64,000 bases of DNA. Source: an uncultured Oleiphilaceae bacterium (GTDB taxonomy: Bacteria > Pseudomonadota > Gammaproteobacteria > Pseudomonadales > Oleiphilaceae). The translations under genes were made by a program, and so were the position numbers. The notes under the pieces were generated by a model, which searched no databases, was not told the DNA's origin, and saw nothing but the letters and a program-made list of their open reading frames with translations. The stretch lies in the NCBI GenBank assembly GCA_913060665.1, contig CAJXUY010000014.1, positions 1 through 64,000 on the forward strand. Reading direction: 5' to 3'. Within the stretch, counting starts at the first letter, position 1; each line of letters opens with the position of its first letter. Positions 9,330-17,606 of the stretch are shown one piece after another.

Positions 9330-9443
9330 GTGATTTTAGGGTAAAGTTTTTTACAAAGCGGACGCTAACTATAGAAAGCAAAACATTAGGGTGGTGTAGG
9401 TTGTTTTCTACATTATCGATAAACCTAACTATGGCGGTTTAAA

Positions 9444-10388
9444 GTGCGAAACATAGGTTCGATACATTTTAAAGTCTGGCAAGCGCAAATCGGTATCTTA
9501 TGTAAGTTGCTGGTGCTGGTTGTTTTGATCCCGATCGATGGGCTTGCCAAAACGTATACCGCAGACTTGAGTAACAGTCAGTGGTATTTGTCGGCTTCTA
9601 TATTTGAATGTAGCTTAACGCACCCCATACCTCGTTATGGTAAGGGTGTTTTCTATCATGAAGCAGGGGAGAAATTAAAATTTTATCTCAATGCTAATGC
9701 AAACCCTATGAAATCGGGTGATGCAGCATTAGTGATTGAAGCCCCTCGGTGGCGTCCCGGAAATGGCGTTCGTAATTTAGGTTATGTGCCGGTCAAAGAC
9801 TCAGCTAAGTCTATTGTTGTAGAACGAAAAAATGCACGTACTATGATGGAAGGGTTAATGGATGGAATGACGCCTACTTTTACTCGTAAATCTTGGTACA
9901 ACGATGAGTCTGTTAGGGTGAGAGTCTCCTCGGTTAACTTCCCTAGCTTTTATAATGATTACTTGAACTGTGTTGCTTCGCTATTGCCTGTTAACTTTAA
10001 ACAGGTAGAACGTACTAAAGTACTGTTTAAGGTTGATAAAGCGGAGTTGACTGAAAGTGATTTTGAAATTCTCGAAAAAGTGGTGGTCTATCTAAAGGCA
10101 GATAATACGGTTACGTCGATTGTTATTGATGGGCATACTGATAGTAGTGGTCGTAGAATTTATAACAGACGGCTGTCAAAAGACCGATCAGAGGTCGTAA
10201 GGGGGTACTTTATTGCGAATGGTATACCCGAAGAGATGATCACGACTCGTTATCATGGCGAACGCTATCCAGTCGCTAAAAATAATAGCAAAAAGAATAA
10301 AGCACAGAATCGCCGAACCACAGTTAGGTTGGAAAAAGGCACACGCATGGCATCAAATTCCAACGCAAACACCACTCCAGAAGGTTAA
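9444..10388 (+). CDS. motY: Sodium-type flagellar motor protein MotY
   Basis: Component of the periplasmic T-ring that holds PomA/PomB-type stators around Na+-driven flagellar motors. A signal peptide (hydrophobic residues about 17-32, cleavage near LAKT) is followed by the MotY N-domain (about 35-180) and a C-terminal OmpA-like peptidoglycan-binding domain (about 190-300, with DGHTDSSG and NRRLSKDR). Length is 314 residues. The start is GTG, with a weak ribosome site. Its place between pyrC and argG is the same as in Pseudomonas. Confidence 0.92.
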   Translation: MRNIGSIHFKVWQAQIGILCKLLVLVVLIPIDGLAKTYTADLSNSQWYLSASIFECSLTHPIPRYGKGVFYHEAGEKLKFYLNANANPMKSGDAALVIEAPRWRPGNGVRNLGYVPVKDSAKSIVVERKNARTMMEGLMDGMTPTFTRKSWYNDESVRVRVSSVNFPSFYNDYLNCVASLLPVNFKQVERTKVLFKVDKAELTESDFEILEKVVVYLKADNTVTSIVIDGHTDSSGRRIYNRRLSKDRSEVVRGYFIANGIPEEMITTRYHGERYPVAKNNSKKNKAQNRRTTVRLEKGTRMASNSNANTTPEG

Positions 10389-10487
10389 TCTCACCTGATT
10401 TAGACAATTATTGAAATCAGGCTGGGATTTAGCGCCTCCAGCAAGTAAAATACCCGCCTTTAAAATTTTCTCATCTGGAGCATCGGT

Positions 10488-11702
10488 ATGTCTAAGGTTA
10501 ATAAAGTCGTTCTGGCTTATTCCGGAGGTCTTGATACATCAGTTATCGTGAAGTGGCTGATGGAAACCTATAACTGTGAAGTCGTTACATTTACAGCGGA
10601 TTTGGGGCAGGGCGAAGAAGTTGAACCTGCACGTGCTAAAGCAGAAGCCTTAGGCGTTAAACAGATCTTCATCGAAGATCTGCGCGAAGAGTTTGTACGC
10701 GATTATGTATTTCCGATGTTCAGAGCTAATGCTATCTATGAAGGTGAATACCTTCTGGGTACTTCAATTGCGCGTCCGCTTATAGCGCGTCGCTTGATTG
10801 AGATAGCCAATGAAACAGATGCTGATGCAATTTCTCATGGTGCAACCGGTAAAGGTAACGACCAGGTTCGCTTTGAATTAGGTGGTTATGCACTTAAGCC
10901 GGGTGTTCAGGTTATTGCACCTTGGAGAGAGTGGGATCTCAATTCCCGTGAGTCGTTGTTGGCGTACTGTGATACTCATGGTATTGAGGTGGAGAAGAAG
11001 AAAGGTAAGTCACCATATTCAATGGATGCTAATTTGCTGCATATCTCATACGAAGGCGATATTCTCGAAGACCCTTGGGCTGAGGCCGAAGAAGAGATGT
11101 GGCGCTGGAGTGTATCTCCTGAGAATGCACCTGATAAAGCGACCTATATTGAGCTAACTTATGAGAATGGTGACATTGTCGCGATTGACGATGAGCACTT
11201 GAAGCCTCATGAAGTCCTGCTTAAACTAAATGAAGTAGGTGGTGCGAATGGTATCGGGCGTTTAGATATCGTAGAGAACCGTTTTGTGGGCATGAAATCT
11301 CGTGGATGTTATGAAACACCCGGCGGGACCATCATGCTTAAAGGGCATAGAGCAATTGAGTCATTGACACTGGATCGTGAGTTGGCTCACCTGAAAGACA
11401 GCTTGATGCCGAAGTACGCTGAGCTGATATATAACGGATTTTGGTGGTCACCTGAGCGTGAAGCATTGCAGGGGATGATTGACGATTCTCAGAAGTACGT
11501 TAACGGTAAGGTACGTTTGAAGCTATATAAAGGCAATGTGATCGTTGTTGGTCGCCAGTCTGAAAATGATTCATTGTTTGATGAGAAAATTGCGACCTTT
11601 GAAGAAGATGAAGGCGCTTATGATCAAAAAGATGCAGCCGGTTTTATTAAGCTTAACGCGCTTCGCTTAAGAATCGCAGCTGAAAAAGGTCGCCTACTAT
11701 AA
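10488..11702 (+). CDS. argG: Argininosuccinate synthase
   Basis: Joins citrulline and aspartate with ATP in arginine synthesis. The ATP pyrophosphatase P-loop AYSGGLDTS is at residues 10-18. The 404-residue length is typical of the type 1 enzyme, and conserved [13 protein letters not shown] and KGKSPYSMD segments are present. A TCTGGAG ribosome site precedes the ATG. A terminator follows at once, so it is probably monocistronic. Confidence 0.97.
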   Translation: MSKVNKVVLAYSGGLDTSVIVKWLMETYNCEVVTFTADLGQGEEVEPARAKAEALGVKQIFIEDLREEFVRDYVFPMFRANAIYEGEYLLGTSIARPLIARRLIEIANETDADAISHGATGKGNDQVRFELGGYALKPGVQVIAPWREWDLNSRESLLAYCDTHGIEVEKKKGKSPYSMDANLLHISYEGDILEDPWAEAEEEMWRWSVSPENAPDKATYIELTYENGDIVAIDDEHLKPHEVLLKLNEVGGANGIGRLDIVENRFVGMKSRGCYETPGGTIMLKGHRAIESLTLDRELAHLKDSLMPKYAELIYNGFWWSPEREALQGMIDDSQKYVNGKVRLKLYKGNVIVVGRQSENDSLFDEKIATFEEDEGAYDQKDAAGFIKLNALRLRIAAEKGRLL

Positions 11703-11736
11703 TGTAGAGCATCTAAGCGGTTGTTTAAGCGTTACA

Positions 11737-11766
11737 GAAAAAGCCGGGCATTGCCCGGTTTTTTTG
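11737..11766 (+). terminator. Terminator after argG
   Basis: CCGGGC and GCCCGG flank a 3-nt loop, with A's before and a T tract after. Confidence 0.9.
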
Positions 11767-11793
11767 TATATCAAAGATCTACTGGAGAGAATA

Positions 11794-12231
11794 ATGAAAT
11801 GTATATTGTTAATGGCAAGTTTGTCAGTCATGATTTCTGCATGTGCTTCAATTGAAGATAAAAGTATTCCTGTGACCACAACGGCATTGCAACACCATAA
11901 CTGGGAATTGACCCATATAGATGGAGAACTCATAGCGTATTCAAACAAGCATCAGAAACCGCGCCTTGAGATTGGCGAAAATTTCACCGCAAATGGTATG
12001 GCGGGTTGTAATAATTTTTTTGGACAGGCTACATTGAACGAAAATGCAGAGTTCCGTATTGAAAAAATGGCATTAACCAGGAAAATGTGTCCTGAAGCAG
12101 AGATGATAATCGAGCGAGTGATGGCGGAAACATTGTCTGTTTGGAGTGAAATTACGCTAACTCCAGATAGTTTGACCATCAAAAGCCCAGCCCATGAGCT
12201 TATATTAAAGTTACGTGATTGGGTGAATTAA
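11794..12231 (+). CDS. META-domain (HslJ-like) lipoprotein
   Basis: A 145-residue envelope protein with a lipoprotein signal peptide ending in ISAC, so C17 would be acylated. The rest is one META domain with the family features GMAGCNNFFG (about residues 77-86) and KMALTRKMCPE. The start at 11794 follows a GGAGAGA ribosome site; the longer frame from 11764 begins inside the argG terminator. META/HslJ proteins are linked to heat and novobiocin resistance in E. coli. The exact role here is unknown. Confidence 0.85.
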   Translation: MKCILLMASLSVMISACASIEDKSIPVTTTALQHHNWELTHIDGELIAYSNKHQKPRLEIGENFTANGMAGCNNFFGQATLNENAEFRIEKMALTRKMCPEAEMIIERVMAETLSVWSEITLTPDSLTIKSPAHELILKLRDWVN

Positions 12232-12288
12232 ACTACCTCTGTCATGTCGTTTCATTTGTCACCTGTTGGTTTGATGGGGCACGAATTT

Positions 12289-12381
12289 GTAGCCGTGATG
12301 GAGTGAAACGGAATTAAGGAAGGTTGTAGATGCCTAAAAGAAAACCCTGATCCCAGTCGTACCTCCTTTCATCAAGGCTAC
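12289..12381. repeat. REP pair (GTAGCC family), inverted
   Basis: A GTAGCCGTGATGG copy on the + strand (from 12289) faces a CGTAGCCTTGATG copy on the - strand (ending 12381). The - copy can fold as CCTTGAT...ATCAGGG behind a GTAG tetranucleotide, the signature of REP units mobilised by RAYT proteins. A second pair of the same family is at 19135-19214. Confidence 0.75.
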
Positions 12382-12438
12382 GAATAACTCGCGTGCGTTT
12401 AATTACTTAGGCTTTTTCTAGAATATAGACTCTATAAA

Positions 12439-12456
12439 TGTGAGATATCTCTTACG
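12439..12456 (+). promoter_or_regulatory. GacA-type upstream activating sequence
   Basis: TGTGAG-ATATCT-CTTACG matches 10 of 12 specified bases of the GacA box TGTAAG-N6-CTTACA. Its centre is about 64 bp before the predicted start of the downstream RNA, close to the spacing seen at Pseudomonas rsmY and rsmZ. A TATTAT -10 element is at 12500-12505 with no good -35, as expected for an activated promoter. Confidence 0.75.
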
Positions 12457-12511
12457 TGCATTTGAGAGATTGCCTATATATCTCACGACAACGAATCCGT
12501 ATTATTCTCTT

Positions 12512-12663
12512 CGTCAGGACGACATGTAGATTGCTTTTACGAGAAATCTGCAAATAACGTAAGGATGCGGACAAGGAAGTAAACAAGGACGGCCGGTTAC
12601 CTAGGGAATGGTAAAGGAAGCATCAAATAGATAGGGCGCTGCAAGGATTGCAGCGCCCTTTTT
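12512..12663 (+). ncRNA. Rsm/CsrB-type regulatory RNA (CsrA/RsmA-sequestering)
   Basis: About 150 nt without coding potential, lying between a GacA-type box with TATTAT -10 and a strong terminator. It contains eight GGA motifs, at 12517, 12563, 12569, 12575, 12587, 12605, 12616 and 12645. Several are presented in hairpin loops: TCG-TCAGGA-CGA at the 5' end, TTACC-TAGGGAAT-GGTAA near 12597, and the terminator itself (GGGCGCTGCA stem, AGGAT loop, five T). RNAs of this kind bind the translational repressor CsrA/RsmA under GacS/GacA control. Family by architecture is well supported; which member (RsmY, RsmZ, CsrB) cannot be said because neighbours differ from those in Pseudomonas. Confidence 0.82.
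12634..12663 (+). terminator. Terminator of the Rsm-type RNA
   Basis: A perfect 10-bp GC-rich stem (GGGCGCTGCA with its complement) closes an AGGAT loop and is followed by TTTTT. The loop is itself a potential CsrA site. Confidence 0.95.
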
Positions 12664-12673
12664 GCGTCTGAGG

Positions 12674-12844
12674 TTACCTATTTTGGTTGGTTTTACTTTT
12701 AAGCCACGAGGCTAGTCGCCATAGGCAAAATGCGTAGAGTGGTAGGAATGCATATTCTCCTGCAGTATTAAAATAAAAATGGGCAATTACCGAACATAGT
12801 AATGCAAGTAGAAGAAATAATATATTTTGAGTAATAGAGTTCAT
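12674..12844 (-). CDS. Small two-helix membrane protein (56 aa)
   Basis: An ATG-initiated frame of 56 codons beginning MNSITQNILFLLL. It has two hydrophobic stretches, roughly residues 8-25 and 31-47, separated by a short polar turn, and a basic tail (KSKTNQNR), predicting a hairpin inner-membrane protein. It starts 12 bp after the stop of the 12857-13189 gene on the same strand, so the two are probably cotranscribed and coupled; its own ribosome site is weak. Size and position beside a small Gly/Ala-rich protein would fit an immunity or accessory protein, but that is only a guess. Confidence 0.45.
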   Translation of the reverse strand: MNSITQNILFLLLALLCSVIAHFYFNTAGEYAFLPLYAFCLWRLASWLKSKTNQNR

Positions 12845-12856
12845 TGACCAGGCTCG

Positions 12857-13189
12857 CTAGTGTTTGTTAAGTAGTTCTGGATGTTTTATGTATTCGGCAT
12901 CAAGCCACGAACCAAAAATACCTATTTCTCTTGCGGTCCATATTGCATCGGCAATGGAGGCTCCATTAGCAAGGCATCTGCCTGATGCAACAGTCATTGA
13001 CCCGATTAAAGCTCCTAAATAATAAGACGCAGTAATACCGGCAGAAACAGATAGTCCATTTTTTGCAGAGTTTATTTTTTTTAGAGCTTGATAGAGACTG
13101 AGAGATGTTCCGTTGACCTGGATGACTTCAGCAATGCTGGTGGCAATTGCAGTCATTGATCCTGCGGTTTCAAATGCGGTTGAGGGCAT
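12857..13189 (-). CDS. Hypothetical Gly/Ala/Ser-rich protein, probably 3' part of a frameshifted gene
   Basis: A 110-residue frame with small-residue-rich hydrophobic segments (about residues 45-68 and 72-85, including ITASYYLGALIGSM) and a polar C-terminus. No family recognised. Its ATG at 13189 has no ribosome site and overlaps the end of a frame that does have one (13170-13253), so the natural protein may start at 13253 and be split by a one-base shift near 13180. Alternatives are two overlapping coupled genes or a sequencing error. Confidence 0.5.
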   Translation of the reverse strand: MPSTAFETAGSMTAIATSIAEVIQVNGTSLSLYQALKKINSAKNGLSVSAGITASYYLGALIGSMTVASGRCLANGASIADAIWTAREIGIFGSWLDAEYIKHPELLNKH

Positions 13190-13253
13190 CGGACGCCATA
13201 TTCTCGTCGATAAATGTACCGAATAGCCCGTTATCTGAGGTGCAATAAGACAT
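13170..13253 (-). pseudogene. 5' part of the frameshifted gene (27 codons)
   Basis: This ATG frame (MSYCTSDNGLFGTFIDENMA) sits behind the best ribosome site of the region, AAGGAAG seven bases upstream. It stops after 27 codons, 20 bp inside the next frame. Joining the two by a +1 shift would give a protein of about 130 residues. Confidence 0.4.
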
Positions 13254-13354
13254 TTTAATCTTCCTTGATTGTGGTTAACTTGTGCTTAAGTCCTTTAAGC
13301 GATTGCAGTAATTAATTCTAACTAGTAGCTAAGTATACGTAAAGGTCAATATTT

Positions 13355-14180
13355 CAAAAGAATCAGACTCGATCGGTAGCCTTCTTGATGTATCGTTTTA
13401 GGGCTAGTAAAGTGCTCAAAAAATCATGCTCAGCAACAAGGAGGTTGCAGTGGCTCGTTTACCTAGATTTAATCTACCAGGATACCCTCAGCATGTAATC
13501 ATTCGTGGGAATAATCGAGAACCGATATTTTACGCGACAGAAGACTATCAGTATTACCTATCTAAATTAAATGATGCATGTAAAAAGCATGGGTGCGAAT
13601 TGCATGCTTATGTGTTGATGACCAATCACGTACACCTCATTTTAACGCCCAATACTGAGGGTGGGATTTCTAAAGCTATTCAAATGTTGGGGCGATATTA
13701 TGTTCAGTATTTTAACTATAGTTACAAGCGCACAGGGACTTTGTGGGAGGGGCGCTATAAGGCATCTCTTATTGACTCAGCTCAGTATCTTTTAACCTGC
13801 TATCGATACATTGAACTCAATCCGTCTAGGGCTTGTATGGTTGAGCACCCTTCTGAATATTCGTGGTCTAGCTATCGCTATAATGCTTTGGGTGAGATAG
13901 ATTTAAATATAACCCCTCATAGTGAATATTTATCATTGGGCACTTTCTCTATAGAGCGACAGACTGCTTACCGTGATCTTTTTAATGCTCATATTACTGA
14001 CAAGACAATTGATGAGATTAGATCATCTACTAACAAAGCGTGGGTGTTGGGAAGTCAGTACTTTAAGGATCAAATTGCTGAAAAGTTAACAAGGGAGGTA
14101 TCGCCAAAAAGAAGAGGCGGGGATAGGCGTTCTAAGGGTTATGTCGAAGGTAGGATTATCGATCGAGTCTGACCCTTTTG
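13355..14180 (+). mobile_element. RAYT unit bounded by 21-bp inverted repeats
   Basis: The left end at 13355-13375 and the right end at 14160-14180 are inverted copies matching at 19 of 21 positions, with TCAGACTCGATCG exact in both. The right repeat overlaps the stop codon of the transposase. I see no target duplication. The element contains only the transposase gene. Confidence 0.6.
13450..14172 (+). CDS. REP-associated tyrosine transposase (RAYT, Y1/IS200-like)
   Basis: HUH single-strand transposase of the family that excises and inserts REP hairpins. The metal-binding HVH is at residues 60-62 (MTNHVH). The candidate nucleophile tyrosines are Y83, Y84 and Y87 in the segment RYYVQYFN, followed by the family's RTGTLWEGRYKA. 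The C-terminal tail is basic (KRRGGDRRSKG). I chose GTG 13450 because AAGGAGGT lies just before it and the family starts MARLPR; the longer frame from ATG 13426 lacks a ribosome site. Length is 240 residues and looks intact. GTAGCC-type REP pairs lie on both sides, at 12.3 and 19.1 kb. Confidence 0.9.
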   Translation: MARLPRFNLPGYPQHVIIRGNNREPIFYATEDYQYYLSKLNDACKKHGCELHAYVLMTNHVHLILTPNTEGGISKAIQMLGRYYVQYFNYSYKRTGTLWEGRYKASLIDSAQYLLTCYRYIELNPSRACMVEHPSEYSWSSYRYNALGEIDLNITPHSEYLSLGTFSIERQTAYRDLFNAHITDKTIDEIRSSTNKAWVLGSQYFKDQIAEKLTREVSPKRRGGDRRSKGYVEGRIIDRV

Positions 14181-14193
14181 GTTCGTTGGGCAT

Positions 14194-14225
14194 AAAAAAG
14201 CCGGGATGTAATCCCGGCTTTTTTA
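14194..14225. terminator. Bidirectional terminator
   Basis: AAAAAAGCCGGGAT pairs with ATCCCGGCTTTTTT around GTA. It lies between the convergent RAYT and lipase genes and can serve both. Confidence 0.92.
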
Positions 14226-14240
14226 GTTCTACTTAACGGT

Positions 14241-17186
14241 TTACTGAATAACTGAAGTATCGGTTACTGTAACGGAGGTTGAAGCTCCCCCTGAAAGGAG
14301 CGTAGAAAGAACGATTGATGTAGATTGCGTAACCATCTCTTTAAATACTGCAGATTCTTCTGTGGTGCCTGAAGATGGATACACTGGCGTTCCATGGAAG
14401 CCTTCTGTATACCTTACAGCGTTTTGAGTAAGGGCCGCTGTTGCACTTGTGCTAACAGCACTTGATAGCTCAATGAGAGGTTCTGTACCGGCTGTTGGCG
14501 ATGGCGAAGCGTCACCAAAGTTAGCTTCTGGATACGCGCTATTTGGAATAGTGGTATCTCCAATGACTTCTGATAGCAACACTTTGTACCCTTCATCAGC
14601 ATACGAAGTTATGAAGTTCACTCCGTCGGTGGTATCCACTGTAGCTTGTAGTATATTGAAAAACGACTCTAGATCTGCGTCTCCTTGTTGTAGACCAGCT
14701 GCTGCTGCAAGTCCGCTTAGTATTGAAGGTGCAAAGCTTGGTGAGTTTTCGATGAGTCGAATTATACCGCCGCCAGGGGTTAGCATGTTGGCCGCTGTGA
14801 TGTTGTCGTCTCCGGTTGGCGTATCATTGGCCACTGCAACAAACGGAGTACCGTTAATGGTGCCGAGCGAATGTCCAATAAAGAAGGTGTTTGCATCGTT
14901 GATGCCATTGACGCCATTTAGATCCATTGTGTCGAGTGATAAACGTAGCGTTAATAAGTCTAGAACTTGTTGGCGTAGATTATCTCGAGTTGTTAAGAAG
15001 TTGCTTAAGTTGATAAACAAGCTACCTGATGAACCAAACGCATTAACATCATCAAATATCATGGGTGTGGGTTGTGACGATGCATCTGCAGTGAAGTCAA
15101 AGTGACGTTCGTTGGCGGTTGGTGCTAGGCCTGCAATTGTACTTCCACCGTTTTCAACAGTTGATTCTAATACGATAGCTGTACCTACGGCTACGGATGG
15201 TTCTGCGCCGAGTACGGCATCAAAGCCAAGGCCGTCACATACTCCACCTTGGACAACTTGCCCTTTAGCAGTTAACACTTGAGCTTCATCAGCAGGATCT
15301 GTGATAGTAATCCCTGGGCATGTTGGCTCTATATTAAGAACTATGCCTGTCGCTAAAGTACCATCAACTGCGGCTTGGGCATTAGATACATCTCCTCCGG
15401 CTGCAGTTAGTAGTGTTTGTGCTAACTCAAGTCGAGTAGCATCTGATACTGGTGCCACACCATGAAGAGGTTGGTCTATTGCGATAATTGCTATATCAGC
15501 ACCGCTACCTTTTGCACCGGCTACCATGGATGATCCATAAGCTAGGGCTGCACTTCGGTCAGTTGTGATGCCATGTTGATAGATAACAGGGGTGAAATCT
15601 CCCACTGGATTAGTAGGGAATATCGCTAAAACAGGGATGGTGACATCAGCTGTTTTCTTAGGGAATGGGAATATATAGTTTACAGCGGTTGAAACTGCTG
15701 GGTCTGCTTGTGGGATGCTAAGTCCGGCAGAAGCAAACACTCCATTAAGAGTTGTCGCTAGTGTGTCGTCGGCTACCCAGTTATTGGTTGATAGGGGGCT
15801 ACCGTCAGTACCATTAGGAACACCCAAATAGTATGGGATTGTCATGGTGCCTTCAACAACTCTAACGAAATCATCAGGCCAGCTTCCAGCAGTGGCAAGC
15901 GGGCTGATGAGTGCGGATGTAGCTAATGCGTCTTTTGGTGTTCCGAATGTAGTGGTAACTGCTTCTGGGTTAGGGAAGTCAACACCGCTGCCGCTTAGTG
16001 AGGTGAAAAGGCCATTACCAACGCACTCTATTCGCAGGTCGGCGTTATTTTCGTCAAGTATAGGATACGCTGCATCACAACCTGCTAATGCCGCGTTAAT
16101 ATCTTCTGCCTTAAAGGTTATGTAGGCTGTTTGTACTGCTTGATAAATAGTGGAAAAATCACTTGCACCTGCTGCTAGAGCTGTTTTAGCAGCGCCTACT
16201 TTGATAGAGTCTTCTAATCTATCTGAAATCCAATAAGCGGGGTTTGCAATATAGTAAGAAACCGCATTGTCATCAGACGTCGTAAAACTGTATGACATAG
16301 CGATGTTGTCGGTATCTAGTGGTGCGGTAGGTCTGGTGGTATTTGATACAGCGGAAAAATATCCGTCTGCGACTGTTTCCCATAAGCCATTCATTAATGC
16401 CCTAACAGGTTCTAGTGAGCTAGAGCCGAGAGCACTATTTTCGTCCGTTATGTTGGCATAGCTGCTTGACTGAACAATCGACTGGCCTGCTGTATCAAGA
16501 ACGCCATCGGTTACCACTACAACGTAGCGTTTGCGAGGATCAAGAGGCTTCATGGGGTGAATACGAATGTAAGATGTCCCGTCAAACTCTTGAACTTTTG
16601 CTTCAAATGCTGGTGACGCCGCTAGTGCTAGAAGGTCAGCTCCTGCTTGTGCTTGACCACCGTCATAAATGGCAATAGCGTCTGGGTCCCCTGCTGCTGC
16701 GCCGAAGCGAACAGCGTTCCACGCAGTGGGTATTTCAGAGTTAGTTAAGCCTTGAACGGGGTCGCCTGATGCATACCCCAGTTCAATAACGAATACAGTT
16801 TGGTTTGGGTTTGGAGCGGGGGTCGATCCATTCATCACGACTTCTGTCGCATCAACGGTTGAAGCATCAATAAAGCCACTCATCGCAATATCTATAGGTG
16901 CAATGGTAGATGCGCCACTTAATTCATTAAGGGCTGTGATAGCGGGGTTTGTCGGGTCTGGCGTTACACCGAATGTCCCATCACCTTGTTCAGAATCGAA
17001 AATAAGGTCATTTGGAATAGGCAGTGCACTAGTAACAGGATTGAAAATCGGGTAGACCTTCCCATCAGTACTCGTAGTAATATTATATTCAGGCGCAGCA
17101 CTTCTAAAGTTGTCACCGTCGTCTAAACAGCCAGTTAGGGTCAAGGTAGACGCCACCGCCAAACTCAGTAGGGTTTTTTTATACAT
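14241..17186 (-). CDS. VolA/Pla-1-type surface lipoprotein (phospho)lipase
   Basis: A 981-residue lipoprotein with a signal peptide ending in TLTGC (acylated C20). The lipase motif GHSLG lies at about residue 770, with the serine in the GxSxG elbow. The family includes Vibrio VolA, a surface-exposed lysophospholipase that releases fatty acids from host or environmental lecithin. The start at 17186 (MYKKTLLSL) gives a standard signal peptide; the frame to 17249 adds 21 residues ahead of it. A following DDGDN acidic tract after the Cys is compatible with transport beyond the inner membrane. It is a single gene with no secretion partner adjacent. Substrate is not deducible. Confidence 0.85.
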   Translation of the reverse strand: MYKKTLLSLAVASTLTLTGCLDDGDNFRSAAPEYNITTSTDGKVYPIFNPVTSALPIPNDLIFDSEQGDGTFGVTPDPTNPAITALNELSGASTIAPIDIAMSGFIDASTVDATEVVMNGSTPAPNPNQTVFVIELGYASGDPVQGLTNSEIPTAWNAVRFGAAAGDPDAIAIYDGGQAQAGADLLALAASPAFEAKVQEFDGTSYIRIHPMKPLDPRKRYVVVVTDGVLDTAGQSIVQSSSYANITDENSALGSSSLEPVRALMNGLWETVADGYFSAVSNTTRPTAPLDTDNIAMSYSFTTSDDNAVSYYIANPAYWISDRLEDSIKVGAAKTALAAGASDFSTIYQAVQTAYITFKAEDINAALAGCDAAYPILDENNADLRIECVGNGLFTSLSGSGVDFPNPEAVTTTFGTPKDALATSALISPLATAGSWPDDFVRVVEGTMTIPYYLGVPNGTDGSPLSTNNWVADDTLATTLNGVFASAGLSIPQADPAVSTAVNYIFPFPKKTADVTIPVLAIFPTNPVGDFTPVIYQHGITTDRSAALAYGSSMVAGAKGSGADIAIIAIDQPLHGVAPVSDATRLELAQTLLTAAGGDVSNAQAAVDGTLATGIVLNIEPTCPGITITDPADEAQVLTAKGQVVQGGVCDGLGFDAVLGAEPSVAVGTAIVLESTVENGGSTIAGLAPTANERHFDFTADASSQPTPMIFDDVNAFGSSGSLFINLSNFLTTRDNLRQQVLDLLTLRLSLDTMDLNGVNGINDANTFFIGHSLGTINGTPFVAVANDTPTGDDNITAANMLTPGGGIIRLIENSPSFAPSILSGLAAAAGLQQGDADLESFFNILQATVDTTDGVNFITSYADEGYKVLLSEVIGDTTIPNSAYPEANFGDASPSPTAGTEPLIELSSAVSTSATAALTQNAVRYTEGFHGTPVYPSSGTTEESAVFKEMVTQSTSIVLSTLLSGGASTSVTVTDTSVIQ

Positions 17187-17606
17187 AGGTAGGACCTTCT
17201 TTCCTATTTTTATATTTTCTGGGAGTGGTTGTAGACATATATATAACAATTGCCTAAACCTAAATTCTTGTAGCTTGAACTATATCCAAGCTGTGTAAAT
17301 AGTTTTATCGCACTAAAGTATGATTTGTCGTTCTATCAGGCAAAGCATAGCTAGGCTAATTATCGCTTCATGTAAATTTAGACTGCATTCGTTTATCTGT
17401 CGAGTTTTTATCAAGCTTTCAAGGTGTTAATTCCTTTTTTGGTAAAACTAGGTTAAATAGTAGCTGTTGTAGACTGTTAGATAGTTGAGTGTGATCCATT
17501 TATAAAATTGTTGTACAATTCATGGTTATAAAAAATGTAGGGTTTCGCAGATATTCCGCCATCGCGGTAGCGCTGTTATTAATTAAAGAGGCTAGAGAGA
17601 GTATAG
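17187..17606. other. 420-bp intergenic region between lipase and fumarase
   Basis: Carries the divergent promoters of the lipase and fumA. The only structure I see is a small dyad AATTGT-TGT-ACAATT at 17506-17520, about 90 bp before fumA, which could be an operator. No ORF with a ribosome site and no hairpin with a T tract. Confidence 0.4.

Noticed and set aside
13376-13395. REP copy just inside the left RAYT end (GTAGCCTTCTTGATG)
   Set aside because: Only the first bases match the REP core and the palindrome is absent.
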